Shown here: piece by piece, positions 36,060 to 46,353 of the stretch
How positions within the stretch are numbered: position 1 is the first letter of the stretch
Layout of the letters: each line of letters begins with the position of its first letter
From: Sipunculus nudus
Taxonomy: Eukaryota; Annelida; Sipuncula; Golfingiida; Sipunculidae
Direction: 5' to 3'
Length of the DNA: 64,000 bases
NCBI GenBank assembly: GCA_026874595.1
Contig: CM049310.1
Span: 53,635,058-53,699,057 of the forward strand
The notes under the pieces: generated by a model
What the model saw: only the letters and a program-made list of their open reading frames with translations
Told to the model about the DNA's origin: nothing
Databases searched by the model: none
Translations under genes and position numbers: made by a program

Positions 36060-36870
36060 CCATTACCACCAATATAACCACATCCAGCCTTGGTACACTG
36101 GAAACCATCCCACCACCAATATTTTTCATGCAGCCTGGGTATCCAAAGCAGTCCCACCACCAACACCCATGTACACACATCCAGCCTTGGTACCCTGGAC
36201 TCCATTCTACCAACACCCATGTACACACATCCAACCTTGATACCCTTGACCCAATTCCAGCAACCTCATGTACACATATCCAGCCTTTGTACCCTGGACC
36301 ACATTCCACAAACATCCATGATCACACATCCAGCCTTTGTACCCTGGACTCCAGTCCATTACCAGTCATGTAATCACACATCCAGCCTTAGTACCCTAGA
36401 CCCAGTTCCATCAACACCGTGTGCACACAACCAGCCTTGGTACCACCACCAGTCATGTTTTCACACATCCAGACTTGGTATCCTGAACCCTATTCCACAA
36501 GCACCACCCATATGCATGCATCCAGCACTGGTACCCTGGACCCTATTCCCCCAACACTACAAATGTGCACACATCCATTCTTGGTACCCTGAACCCCATT
36601 CCACCAACACCCATGTACATTCATCCAGCCTTGGTACCCTGGACCTAAGTTCACCACCAGTCATGTATTCACACATCCAGTCTTGGTACTCTGAACCCAG
36701 TTCCAACAACACCCTTGTACACACACCCAGCAATGGTACCCTTGACCAAAATCCACAAGCACCACACATCAAGCATTGGTACCCTGGACTCCATTCACAC
36801 ATCCAGCCTTGTTACTGTGGAACCTATTCCACCATCATCACCCAGGTACACACATTCAGCATTGATAAGA
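36060..36870 (+). repeat. 50-bp minisatellite, about 16 units, open in several frames
   Basis: Units read approximately CCATGTACACACATCCAGCC then TTGGTACCCTGGACCCCATT then CCACCAACA. The CATG landmark falls at 36168, 36218, 36267, 36317 and 36367, a period of 50 bp. Because 50 is not a multiple of three, one frame cycles through all three phases of the unit every 150 bp, yet a 268-codon frame (36090-36896) and shorter frames on both strands stay open. The translation is a Thr/Pro/His/Ser-rich repeat (SLGTLDSIPPT-like). The open frames most likely follow from unit composition, not from coding. Confidence 0.85.
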
Positions 36871-36899
36871 TGCATAAATTACCATTTTGTTTATGATGT

Positions 36900-38125
36900 G
36901 CTCATGAGGTAATTTTTGAACATGCTGCAAATTTTAATCTACACAAATATGATATTGTACATAATAACAAGTTTTGAATTTGCGAATTTTATCATTCTGA
37001 TCACAAATTACTTATGTCTTCCTTATTCATCTTCGAATTCAAGGTTTCACTAAAACTGCCTTGAAAAATTTAACAAAATTATCTTTGCACAGCCTACTTC
37101 TTGAAAGAGCAAAATTTTTATCATGCATCACATTTGATAAATAAATTTCTTACCTACTCAGCAGCCTATACATGTATACTTGGGTCCACAATGCACCCAA
37201 AGATGGGTCATGGTTATGCCGAACCAAATTTGTACAGTAGTTTCTAATAAAAAGCTGCTAATGACGACTTGTTTTACTTTAAAAAATATAAAAACAACAT
37301 GTCTATTTTAAAGCAATTTTTTAAATATAAAAACACTCCAAATTTCAAAGACTGCTACAGTCATTAATATTCCTGCTTGCTTGATTGCCCCCTCTTAAAT
37401 GTACTTACTTGCAGGGGCATCAATATTGAGGGGGGGGGTCAACCCCCCCCCCCCCCCCCGAAGATAAATTGAAGCTACTACTTACTTGTGTTCTGGACTC
37501 ACATGGAATAAGTGCACTGGAGAGTCTTATATTCAGGGGCGCGGCATTGTGGGGTTGGGGGTTCCAAGGGGTCAAGAAAGCCCCCCCCCCTTTACAATGA
37601 CAACCAGTGAATTATTGGCCCTTCAGAGGGCTGTATCCCATCAGCTTATGAAAAGTAAGGACTTTTATTTGGAGATTCCCCCCCATCTTACCAAAATCCT
37701 GTACATACCCTAGTTATGAATTGTCTCATAAGTGACATTACTGTATTTGAATGGTGGTTTGTACTTTACATTGCATATTAATTCTTGTGAAGGTAAAATG
37801 TCATTGTAATTTATATAAAGCATGAATATTTGTATCTCTATGAGCGATATTATGAATATATATACTGTTCACAAACTAAACGTTTGGCTCACCTTTTAAT
37901 TTCTGGCAAATTATATTTTGGTTTACTACAGGAAACCTTCTCTGCGCCCAAGACTGAACATCATCCAAGGTGGACCTGGTAATTGCTCAAAATCACGTTC
38001 CGTTTTCTCGGAAGTTTTCATCTTTCCCGCGATCACTGGCAATCAGTTTATCATATGAACGGGGAGAATATCCGGTCATGTGATCAGTGGCAAAAAATAA
38101 CGGCGGTTAAAACAAGTTAAATGTA
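36900..38125. other. Interior of the CACTA-like element with G/C-tract fragments
   Basis: Contains G10 then C18 around 37431-37459 and a C10 tract near 37583, each beside a CAGGGGC start (37413, 37536). These are probably small hAT-like repeats nested inside the larger element. No gene. Confidence 0.4.
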
Positions 38126-38129
38126 ATTT

Positions 38130-38310
38130 CCCGCGCGAGACATGTCTTAAAACATGTATTAGGCATGTTTCACACATGTAACGACATAGCATGATGTTTC
38201 AATGGACCCAATTTTGAAACAAACGGTGAAACATGTTTTGAAACATGTTTAAAATTGAAAAATGTTTGCATACAAAACATAATAAACATCATGTAAAACA
38301 TCTGTGAAAT
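38130..38310. repeat. Right subterminal cluster of AAACATGTTT palindromes
   Basis: Includes ACATGTCTTAAAACATGT near 38140 and two adjacent copies in GAAACATGTTTTGAAACATG near 38230. It mirrors the left cluster and lies just inside the right inverted end. Confidence 0.8.
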
Positions 38311-38323
38311 TTTTTAGAGTGTG

Positions 38324-38800
38324 TACAGTTTGATGTTTCTAGGTCTAACAATTACGATTAGTGCCCTAGTAACGGACGGCCGGCCGGCCGGCCCGACGGA
38401 CGACGCAGAAAGGGTGATCGGACAAAGGGTGATCGCTGACTTACTGTCAGCTAAACTAAAAATCTGGATTTGTGCATCCAGTCCAACTTTTAAACATGCG
38501 GCACCAGCTCTCGTTGGATTGGTCACACCGGGACACAAGCTCTCATTGGTTTGATCTGTGCCCTATGCCAGAGCGGGTGTTATCAGTCCAACGAGAGCTC
38601 GTGTCGCGTGTTTAAAATTTGGACTAGATGAACAATGTAATGCCACGCTTTCAGTTAGTGGTTTGATTACAGTTCTGTGCTCTGCTTGCACCCTATTGTT
38701 CCTGCCCAAAGAACCTTGTCATACCAAGCAGCGGTTACACGAAACGATGTCTTGGACGACTGCAGTGAATAACCGCTGCGTGAGGACCGTAGATGTTGCT
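38324..38800 (+). repeat. Continuation of family A repeat and its 3' flank
   Basis: Resumes mid-unit with TACAGTTTGATGTTTCTAGG and ends with GGACAAAGGGTGATCGCTGA near 38416. A further block (38700-38790: CTTGTCATACCAAGCAGCGG ... CTGCAGTGAATAACCGCTGC) recurs at 50038-50110. Confidence 0.65.
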
Positions 38801-39334
38801 TAACGTAGATACTGTTATATGTCAGTGCATAGTGTGTTCCGATAGTAATTATTCGCATGAATTTGGAGATTAACATAAAGGATAATGATCATTTTATATG
38901 TTCCTTTTTTTCCTGTCACAAGTACTGCATGAAATATGCATCCAAGGAATTTGAACTTGGTTTTGATTTTACTCTCCAGATGTCACAGGTGAGGTAACGC
39001 TCAGGACACTTCGGGTCCTAATTAAAACATCAAGTAGTAGACAGCAGTAAAAGCACAAAAAAATTCGTCGAAACTATGAACCCGCTGGTCACTACTTGGA
39101 GACGCAATTAAAAACATCTCCGGCAAATGGACTGCGTTTACGGAAAATCCTGAGATGCCATAGGGATATGGGACACACACAGTCTCCACAATCGCGTATC
39201 ATAATAAAAATTTACGGGTATTCACAGCGAGAGATATTGCAGCTGTCCACACAAATCTGTCCTTGTAATCTTCTTGAAATCAGGTTCCCCGGTGTTTCTT
39301 GTGGCTGTTCCGTTTCTTTAACACACCAGTTCAC

Positions 39335-39670
39335 CAATTGTGGTTTCTACTCGAAACGAACCTCTTCCTGTTAGGCATTGTGGGACGGCCCAGACTACTT
39401 GTTTCAACTGTCAATCTTCAAAATCAAAATTTGTTACATTTCAGGGAATCATCTTCTGTTTATATTTCAGATGCGTATGCTTAACAAATATCACTTACGC
39501 CTTTAAGTCCTAACAACATAAATACGTTTTTTTTATGTAATTTCCCTTGAAAAAAATCTGATCCGACATATTTAAAAGGTGTACATTACCATCTTCACTA
39601 TATTTTTACCGCTGATGTATGTAGAAGCCGCGCGCATTGTGGGGGTCAGATTCATACTATTGGGAATATT
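39335..39670 (+). repeat. Dispersed repeat family C, copy 1
   Basis: Aligns along ~330 bp, with substitutions and small indels, to 52730-53060 in the same orientation. Shared landmarks are GGCATTGTGGGACGGCCCAG, AATTTGTTACATTTCAG, TTTATGTAATTTCCCTTGA and the final GCGCATTGTGGGG/GTGCATTCTGGGG. The element class is unknown. Confidence 0.65.
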
Positions 39671-39674
39671 CCAC

Positions 39675-42600
39675 CGAATGTATTGGTTGTCGACAAGAGG
39701 AAAATACTATTTAAAACGTTAAAGATTATCTGGGGAGCGTAGTTTTGTGGTAAGCAGGTAACATTGTGGAAGCAGTTAAAAGCGCTTCAAGACTGAATGT
39801 AAGGAGCGCGATTTGGCTTGACAGCAGTAATAGTCTTAATGTTAGCCTTCTCACTGCTGACATTGTATTTATGTAGAGTGACTAGGATCTTTATTAATCG
39901 GCTTTAATCATAATGGAAAAATCGAGAATATTTAATGTTCCTCATGGAAAAAATAGGCATGCACGTATGAAAAAAGAAAGATTTATAGAGGAATTAAACG
40001 TTATCAACACAGTTTGGAGAGTTTTAAATAAAGTATTATCCAGCTGAAGAATGGAGAAGGAGAAACAAAAACACTAAAGTAGAGCAAGGTCACATAGAAA
40101 AAGGAAATCAGCTTTGTAACGTGCGAGTCGATTATTCTGACCGATCAATTACGTAACCATGGGGGCTCTTAATTAGCTACAGTGTTGTTGTTTGATTGAT
40201 TTGAAGTAAACTCGTCCAATTTGTTCAAAGGATTCTGCCTGATCTCGAGAAGTGTTTTATTTTCTTGACGTCCATCATTTGGTTCGACTAAAAAGTGTAT
40301 ACAAGAGCTTAATACTGACGCAGTTATATTAAAAATCTTTAACAATACAGTGAATCTTTTCGCTGCATGGTGCGGTGCCTAGTGCTAGCAGCACATTTGA
40401 AACCGTAATACTTGAAATGCATAGGATAACATGCAGTGCCCAATTAAGATCACCAGTAAACCTTAAAGTGACAGACGACTTGACAAAGAGATGTCTTTGT
40501 AAGCAGTGTGGCAACTAGCCACCTGCAGCGAAGAATTGTCTCATGACTGATGTTAGGTCGACTGTTCGATCTTCTCTTCCCCAGAGCTAAGTGGTTTTTG
40601 CACTTAAAAAAAAGATCTATGTACATTGTTGCATTTAAACTTTAGCAGCATTGTATAAGTGTTTTATGTAGAATAGAAATGCAACCTATTGGCAACAAAA
40701 AAAAAGCTTTAACCTCAGTTTTAGTCCAAGAAGACACCGTCCATACTGCGCACAGCCGCCATGACATGAGCAGTGAGAACATGTCAAGGTGTGCTATTTC
40801 TGTATTTTTAAGGGATAACACTTATCTTGACTAAACAGAAATACGTATTAGCTTTCCATTACTGTACTTGGTCGATACGAAATGATATACCTGAGATAAT
40901 AATGGGGTTTCTCCCTTTTACATATACATATTGTATGGAGCTAATACTCCCATCCAAGTGATTAGGAGGGGTGGTGACTTAAATGTACTCACAGATATAT
41001 CTAACATTTTAGTCACCGTTGGTGGCTTTGTGAAAACAGGAATGAGTTGCTCATGCAGATTGAAATATAAACGCTAGTTGTCACATCTGTTATAAGTACT
41101 TTCAAAAGATATTTCCAGGAATCTGTTGCCCAGCTCAGCAGCAACTATGTGTTAATGAAACTCCTGCCCATGATATGAATTCCTTTATATTGTCTCTTTT
41201 CTGAATCGTAATCTTACCTGCCATTATGGAATGTGTGAATGTTTCGCAACAGCAAGATTTGTGCCGGTTTATTAATGCAAATTCCTCAAAGAACAAACCT
41301 AACATTAACAAAAAAATATACATGTAAAAATTGAAATCAAAAACTGAGATTCCAACTGTAGCGATATTCAAATATCCCTCACGACAAATACCGTCAATTT
41401 AAAGATGAATGTTATTGATATAATTACGGTATACAACGTAATTCCTTTGTGCATGTTCGATCTGTAATTTTATAATTACTTTAGCCCTGCCTTGGATTTA
41501 GAATTTACGTTTTCTACTAAATGCCTAAAATAAACGTGATTCCATGCACCGATAGACGTAACTCAGACAGCCGTACTTTAGTTTTATAATTTGCAACGAG
41601 TTAGTAGTTCCTGTTCTAAGCGTTGGGACAAAGGAAGAGTAAGTTTGATGGCTCTGTTAGTAGGAGGAATTATGTTTCAACGATTTCATCGACTGGGCCA
41701 GTCTATAATTTGCTTATAATGATAGGGGAAAAAGTTTTAACGCTTGGGGTATCTTTGCATTCTTTGTACACACAAATGTTTCAATCTGAAAAAAGAAAAT
41801 GTTGGTTCAAGCTTAGAACGTAGCGTATCTTCGTGGTAGACATAGACACAGCATTTGCGATGCTTCCTGTAAATAATGGTAAACTACGGAAAAATCGTAT
41901 ACATATCACAGTAATCGGATGAATCACCAACTTAACGAGGAATATTTCATTCTAAAAGAGCATTAATTCTATGACGGCTACCTAAAACAAACATGAAACT
42001 TTTTATTATTCATGAACATGGGCAATACGTAGAGTACACATGCCAAATCCTGACGCAGAATTGCTTGACATCCAGAGCCAGAATAAATCTCCTGATTAAA
42101 CCGTTGGTGAATCTTAATACATTCATTATTCGGGATAAGATATCTATAAATTAAAAGTATTTTATGTGTTCACGGACAAATAACATGTTTCATCCGCTTA
42201 TGTATTAACATAAAGAGTTTAATGTATGGATACAAGAGGCAGACTTTAGATTAAAGCAACCTGACTCTATATATAAGGAGCAGAATTGATGAAAATCGAA
42301 ATAAAAGCTTCACACCCAAGGCTTAAATGGTGATTCTCAGAAATTAGGGTTTTAAGCGATTCCCAATGTTTTCAAAATATCCAAATAATTGCATGACGTC
42401 CTGTTCTTCTATATCATTTTACTTATTTCATTTCAGTGTTGATAACCAGATAAAAACTGCTAAATTATTCTGTCAACATTTTACAATCTATTTATATGTT
42501 TCCGTGGCATGATTAAATCAGACCTGGCAAAGAGGCAGTGTTATAAGGGTATTCTAGAATAACAGGGTCTGGTGGATTTATTGTGGGGGGAATACTAGGT

Positions 42601-43230
42601 TGGTGTGTTGCTTGTGTGGAGACATTAATATCTTTAAATACTCATTTTACCAACCTGATTTCGTTATCCATATAAGCATGCAATCAGAAATGAAATTGCT
42701 TTTCGAAAAACCTGATCATGTTAGTCATAATGTCAGCTCTTAAACAGATATTTATTGAGAAAATTATTCTATTCCTCAAGGTTTTATCAGTATAAAATAT
42801 CGTTTTTCATAAAATCAACACTGATGTTCTTTAAATTGAAATATTCAGTCATTTAAACAGTTTACAAACATGTAGCCGTTCACGCCACTTTTCCTATATC
42901 TATACCAAATATCAAACCTGGCTTGTTTTTTTTAAATGCAATATATGCGGGATAAATGTTACAGGATAATAACAAGAATGGCTTATGCCATCATTTTACC
43001 AACTCCAAATGAAATACGCCAAAAAAGCACACCCTGTAAACCTATTTTTCTTCAGTTATACGGACTATTAAACCCCTCTCATCAATAACGCTAGAAACTA
43101 AATAGGCGCCTGAACAATCATGACAACGTAATTTGGAATAAAGAAAAACGTAACTTTTAAACCTGTGCAACTTAAATTACTTTACTTAGATTGTCCATCT
43201 AATCGAGGCACACTCTATTCCCTAAGTGGT
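39675..43230. other. Non-coding DNA
   Basis: No gene or clear element recognised. The ORFs at 40329-40514, 41135-41371 and 41623-41823 lack known motifs. Confidence 0.4.
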
Positions 43231-43240
43231 GAAGTTCGGT

Positions 43241-43642
43241 GTAGGGCTGAAAGCAGTACTCGAGTACTCAAGTCCGGGTAATACTTACCGAGAACTCGAG
43301 TCCAAGATTTGGACTCGAGTACTCTTGTATGTACATGCATATATGTATTTTACTGCAAATTTTAGGACAGTCTGTAGGATAATTTATCCATTGTCGTAGC
43401 CTGGCGTAGGGCTCTAAACATATGCTAGTCAAATTAACCAAGGTCTGGTTATGACATATATCTATTCCTTCGTTACGATAAAGTTAAGCCGTCACTAAGT
43501 CAAATTTATGCATATTTTGCATCGGTAAACAGATGTTCGTTCTATCTTCACAGCGTTGCCATGGTAACGAGTACTCGAGTCCGAGTCGGGTAATGCCTAT
43601 CGGGTACTAGAGTCCAAAATTTTGTACCCGTTTCAGCCCTAG
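43241..43642. mobile_element. 402-bp hAT-like MITE
   Basis: The ends are TAGGGCTGAAA and TTTCAGCCCTA, followed inward by inverted CTCGAGTACTC/GAGTACTCGAG motifs. Flanking AGTTCGGT (43233-43240) and ACTTCGGT (43643-43650) match at 7 of 8 positions, the 8-bp duplication typical of hAT. No transposase inside. The ORF at 43548-43925 overlaps its right end by chance. Confidence 0.75.
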
Positions 43643-43899
43643 ACTTCGGTAGTGTCTGGAGGTGGAGGAAACCAGAGAACCCGAAAAAAACCATCACAAC
43701 CACAACCCACTCTTTTATAGCCACGTCGAGGATCACATCCGGAAGGCCAACGGAGAGAGCCAAGGGTTTTATCAATCGAAATTTAAGTTTTATAACTGTA
43801 TATGTATAAAGGCTCGCTTTAATTCTCCACATTTGCGCGATGCTGTTAGAGTTTGAAATACTTTGTGCAACTTCTATTAATGTGATATTAATCATGTTC

Positions 43900-44242
43900 T
43901 TGGTGGGTAAACCAGGGGGCGTCAATATATATCTCCAACACTTTTCAGCAAGGGGGGGGGGTGATCAATGTAATCACCCCCCCCCCTGATATTCAGATAA
44001 TATTAATATATTGAAAATGAAATATATTAATATTTAGAATTATAGATTTTGCTTCCATTTCTGAGTTTACTTTGATATATTAGATATCTAAACCTGGTTT
44101 AGAATTATCCTATACTGGAAATATTCAATATTTTTTTTACTTAATTGTAAATATATATTTGAAACGTGTCACATAGACAATAAAAGGTATATTTATATAT
44201 ATTATTTATATACAATTTGACATGTGCCACACAGAAAATAAA

Positions 44243-44296
<54 letters not shown>

Positions 44297-44410
44297 TATA
44301 TTTGTATGTGTGTGTTTATAGAAAAAAAATGTCCTATTCTTTATTACACTGCCACGCCTTGCAAGTCATCCCCCTCCCTTGAAAATAAGTCGACGCCACT
44401 CTTGTAATCA
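43900..44410. repeat. C/G-tract repeat fragments and (TA)n
   Basis: GGGGGCGTCAATATATATCT at 43915 leads to a G tract at 43954-43963 and a C tract at 43977-43986. A related piece with AAAATAAGTCGACGCCACTC is at 44381. (TA)n lies at about 44248-44293. Related to the fragments near 4.85 and 5.02 kb. Confidence 0.45.
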
Positions 44411-44779
44411 CTAATTTAAGATTAAGCGACAATTTCATATTTAATACAAACTTATTCATTAAATACAAAAATGCAAGGCCGCCAATTAGGTCCAAATGGA
44501 CGCTGGTTAAAAAAATATGTTGGTTCACTCACCCTGTAAACATGAACGTAACGGTCAGCTGATCTGTAATGAAATGAACTACAATCATGAAGCAGGAAAA
44601 TATTGCCCGTGTTTGTGAAAAATACCCATTTAGTTTCAATGAGAAATGTTAAGAAACCATGTCTCTATACATGTTTATACATAAGTCAAAATAGACAACC
44701 ATATTGAGTACATCCGGATACATGATTTTACGATTTAAACAGGTGGCTTATAACGAATGCTGGTTCATCTTGAATTAAT

Positions 44780-45030
44780 TCTAGGTAATTGCATCGCGTT
44801 ACAAACAGATGAATCCGCACGTCTTAATTAGACTGGCCCATTCGACTGGCCCGTGTTCACGTTGAACAATCAAATTTGCTCTCGCTGTACCGCAACACTT
44901 CGGTTCTGCCATCTGGGGACAAATTATATAACTAAATAACGGCTCTATTACCGTCCCACTGCATCGTTATTTTACACATTATAGTAGCAGAGATAAAAGT
45001 TAACGCCCTGGCAGGGCTAAATTGAACTGA
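44780..45030 (+). repeat. Dispersed repeat family D, copy 1
   Basis: Shares with 51695-51965 'GACAAATTATATAACTAAAT', 'AATCAAATTTGCTCTCGCTG' and the closing 'CGCCCTGGCAGGGCTAAA', whose core GCCCTGGCAGGGC is palindromic. Divergence is moderate and the class is unknown. Confidence 0.6.
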
Positions 45031-45294
45031 TTAGCTCACTCTTCAATGTTGACACCACAGCAGGACGATTTTAGTGTCATTATTGTACCTTAAAATATAT
45101 AACACGACAGTCAGACTGCATGTCGTAGACCGAGAAATGCAACAGTATAAGGTTCGAAAGACGGTAACACGTACTTCTTATGAATACCTGTTCACATTGT
45201 GTGGATCAGTAGATATGAGTTTTTTTTATATTAATTGTCTTTTGCACCTTAAAATACCCACATGACTTTCAAGTCATAAGATATGAAGGATTAT

Positions 45295-46345
45295 GAACCA
45301 TTGTTGTACAAAACACCAACTACTAGATGAAGACCCAACCAAAGAATTTGTCAAAGAACTCAGAACACTCAAAGATACATTCTCAGCTGACATGCAGAAA
45401 TTTCCCAGGATGATACCGACTAAACACACACCAGGAATCTTTTACATTATAGGAACATAAAGCTGGCACTGCAGCCGTCCTATAGTAAATAGTATAGGCA
45501 CCCTAACAAACGAAAAATCCGGACAAGTCGAAATGACACTAAACCTATTGTCAAAAAAGAAATCCTAGCTGCATCCATGACACCACAGATTTTCTTAACA
45601 AACTAAGCGATGTTGATGTTATTCCGGATCACCATTGATGTAGAATCATTGTATACAAATATCCCACATACAGATGGATAAATGGCTATCGGCAAACGCA
45701 TGGTACATCACCAGAGAGTTGACTCAAAGCCTACAAATGTGATTAACAAACTAGCCAAACTCATTGTAACACCCAACTACTTCCGGTTTCAAGACAGGAT
45801 GTATACACAGAAAATGGGAGCAACAGTTGGAACCAGAATGGCACCCAACATGCAAATTTATTAATGGCTGAACTGGAAGAAGATCCCCTTCCTAAACAGA
45901 CAACAAAAACTGTGCTATACGTCCGTTCCATAGATGATATTTTCCTGATTTGGACCCACAGTGAGAATTAAATTATTAGTTTTCATGACGCTTACAATAG
46001 TCATCATCCAAACATAAAACTTAAAATCGAGTTCTCCAGGTACCCAGTCCATTTCCTAGACACTACAGTCAAGCCCCAAAAGGACCGATAAGCATATCAA
46101 ACCAACTGACCGACAAAGCTACATCCATCCATCCAGCTTCCAAACTTCATATATGGGCAGGTCTGTCATACATAGCCAAACACTACGTGACAACCGCATA
46201 TTTTCAAAGAAAATAGACAGGGACCATCACACACAACAGCTTAGGTTTAGATTCCGAAACCTAGGATACAAACCACAAACAATAGACCAGGAAACGAAGG
46301 CGGCCGCCAACATCCCCGTTGAAATGTTGAGAATGGTCACGTGAT
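45295..46345 (+). pseudogene. Penelope-like element reverse transcriptase (broken)
   Basis: PLE-specific RT motifs appear in order across several frames. TPGIFYII is near 45430-45453 and SRPIVNSIGTLT near 45473-45508. The first catalytic Asp is in DVESLYTNIPHTDG near 45638-45680. FRFQDRMYTQKMGATVGTRMAP is near 45783-45848, MAELEEDPLP near 45864, and the catalytic pair in RSIDDIFLIWTH near 45925-45960. PVHFLDTTV (near 46047) closes the palm, and PTDKATSIHPSSFQ-like and LRFRFRNLGY text follows. Many stops and frame changes make it dead. No GIY-YIG endonuclease is visible downstream; a LINE remnant begins instead. Confidence 0.85.
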
Positions 46346-46353
46346 CATACAAG

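Larger units (their letters stand above)
31708..38321. mobile_element. 6.6-kb CACTA-like DNA transposon inserted in a family A repeat
   Basis: The ends are CACTCTAAAAA (31708) and TTTTTAGAGTG (to 38321), an 11-bp perfect inverted repeat. TG lies outside each end (31706-31707, 38322-38323). Removing the insert and one TG rebuilds GGATGTACAGTT, exactly the sequence in an intact family A unit at 2132-2143. Clusters of AAACATGTTT palindromes fill both subterminal zones. Termini starting CACT, a 2-3-bp duplication and dense subterminal repeats are the mark of EnSpm/CACTA elements. No intact transposase is visible, so it is either non-autonomous or badly decayed; superfamily assignment rests on structure. 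Confidence 0.75.

Noticed and set aside
36060-36870. CRISPR-like array
   Set aside because: Units are contiguous with a 50-bp period and no unique spacers; this is a minisatellite in a eukaryotic genome.
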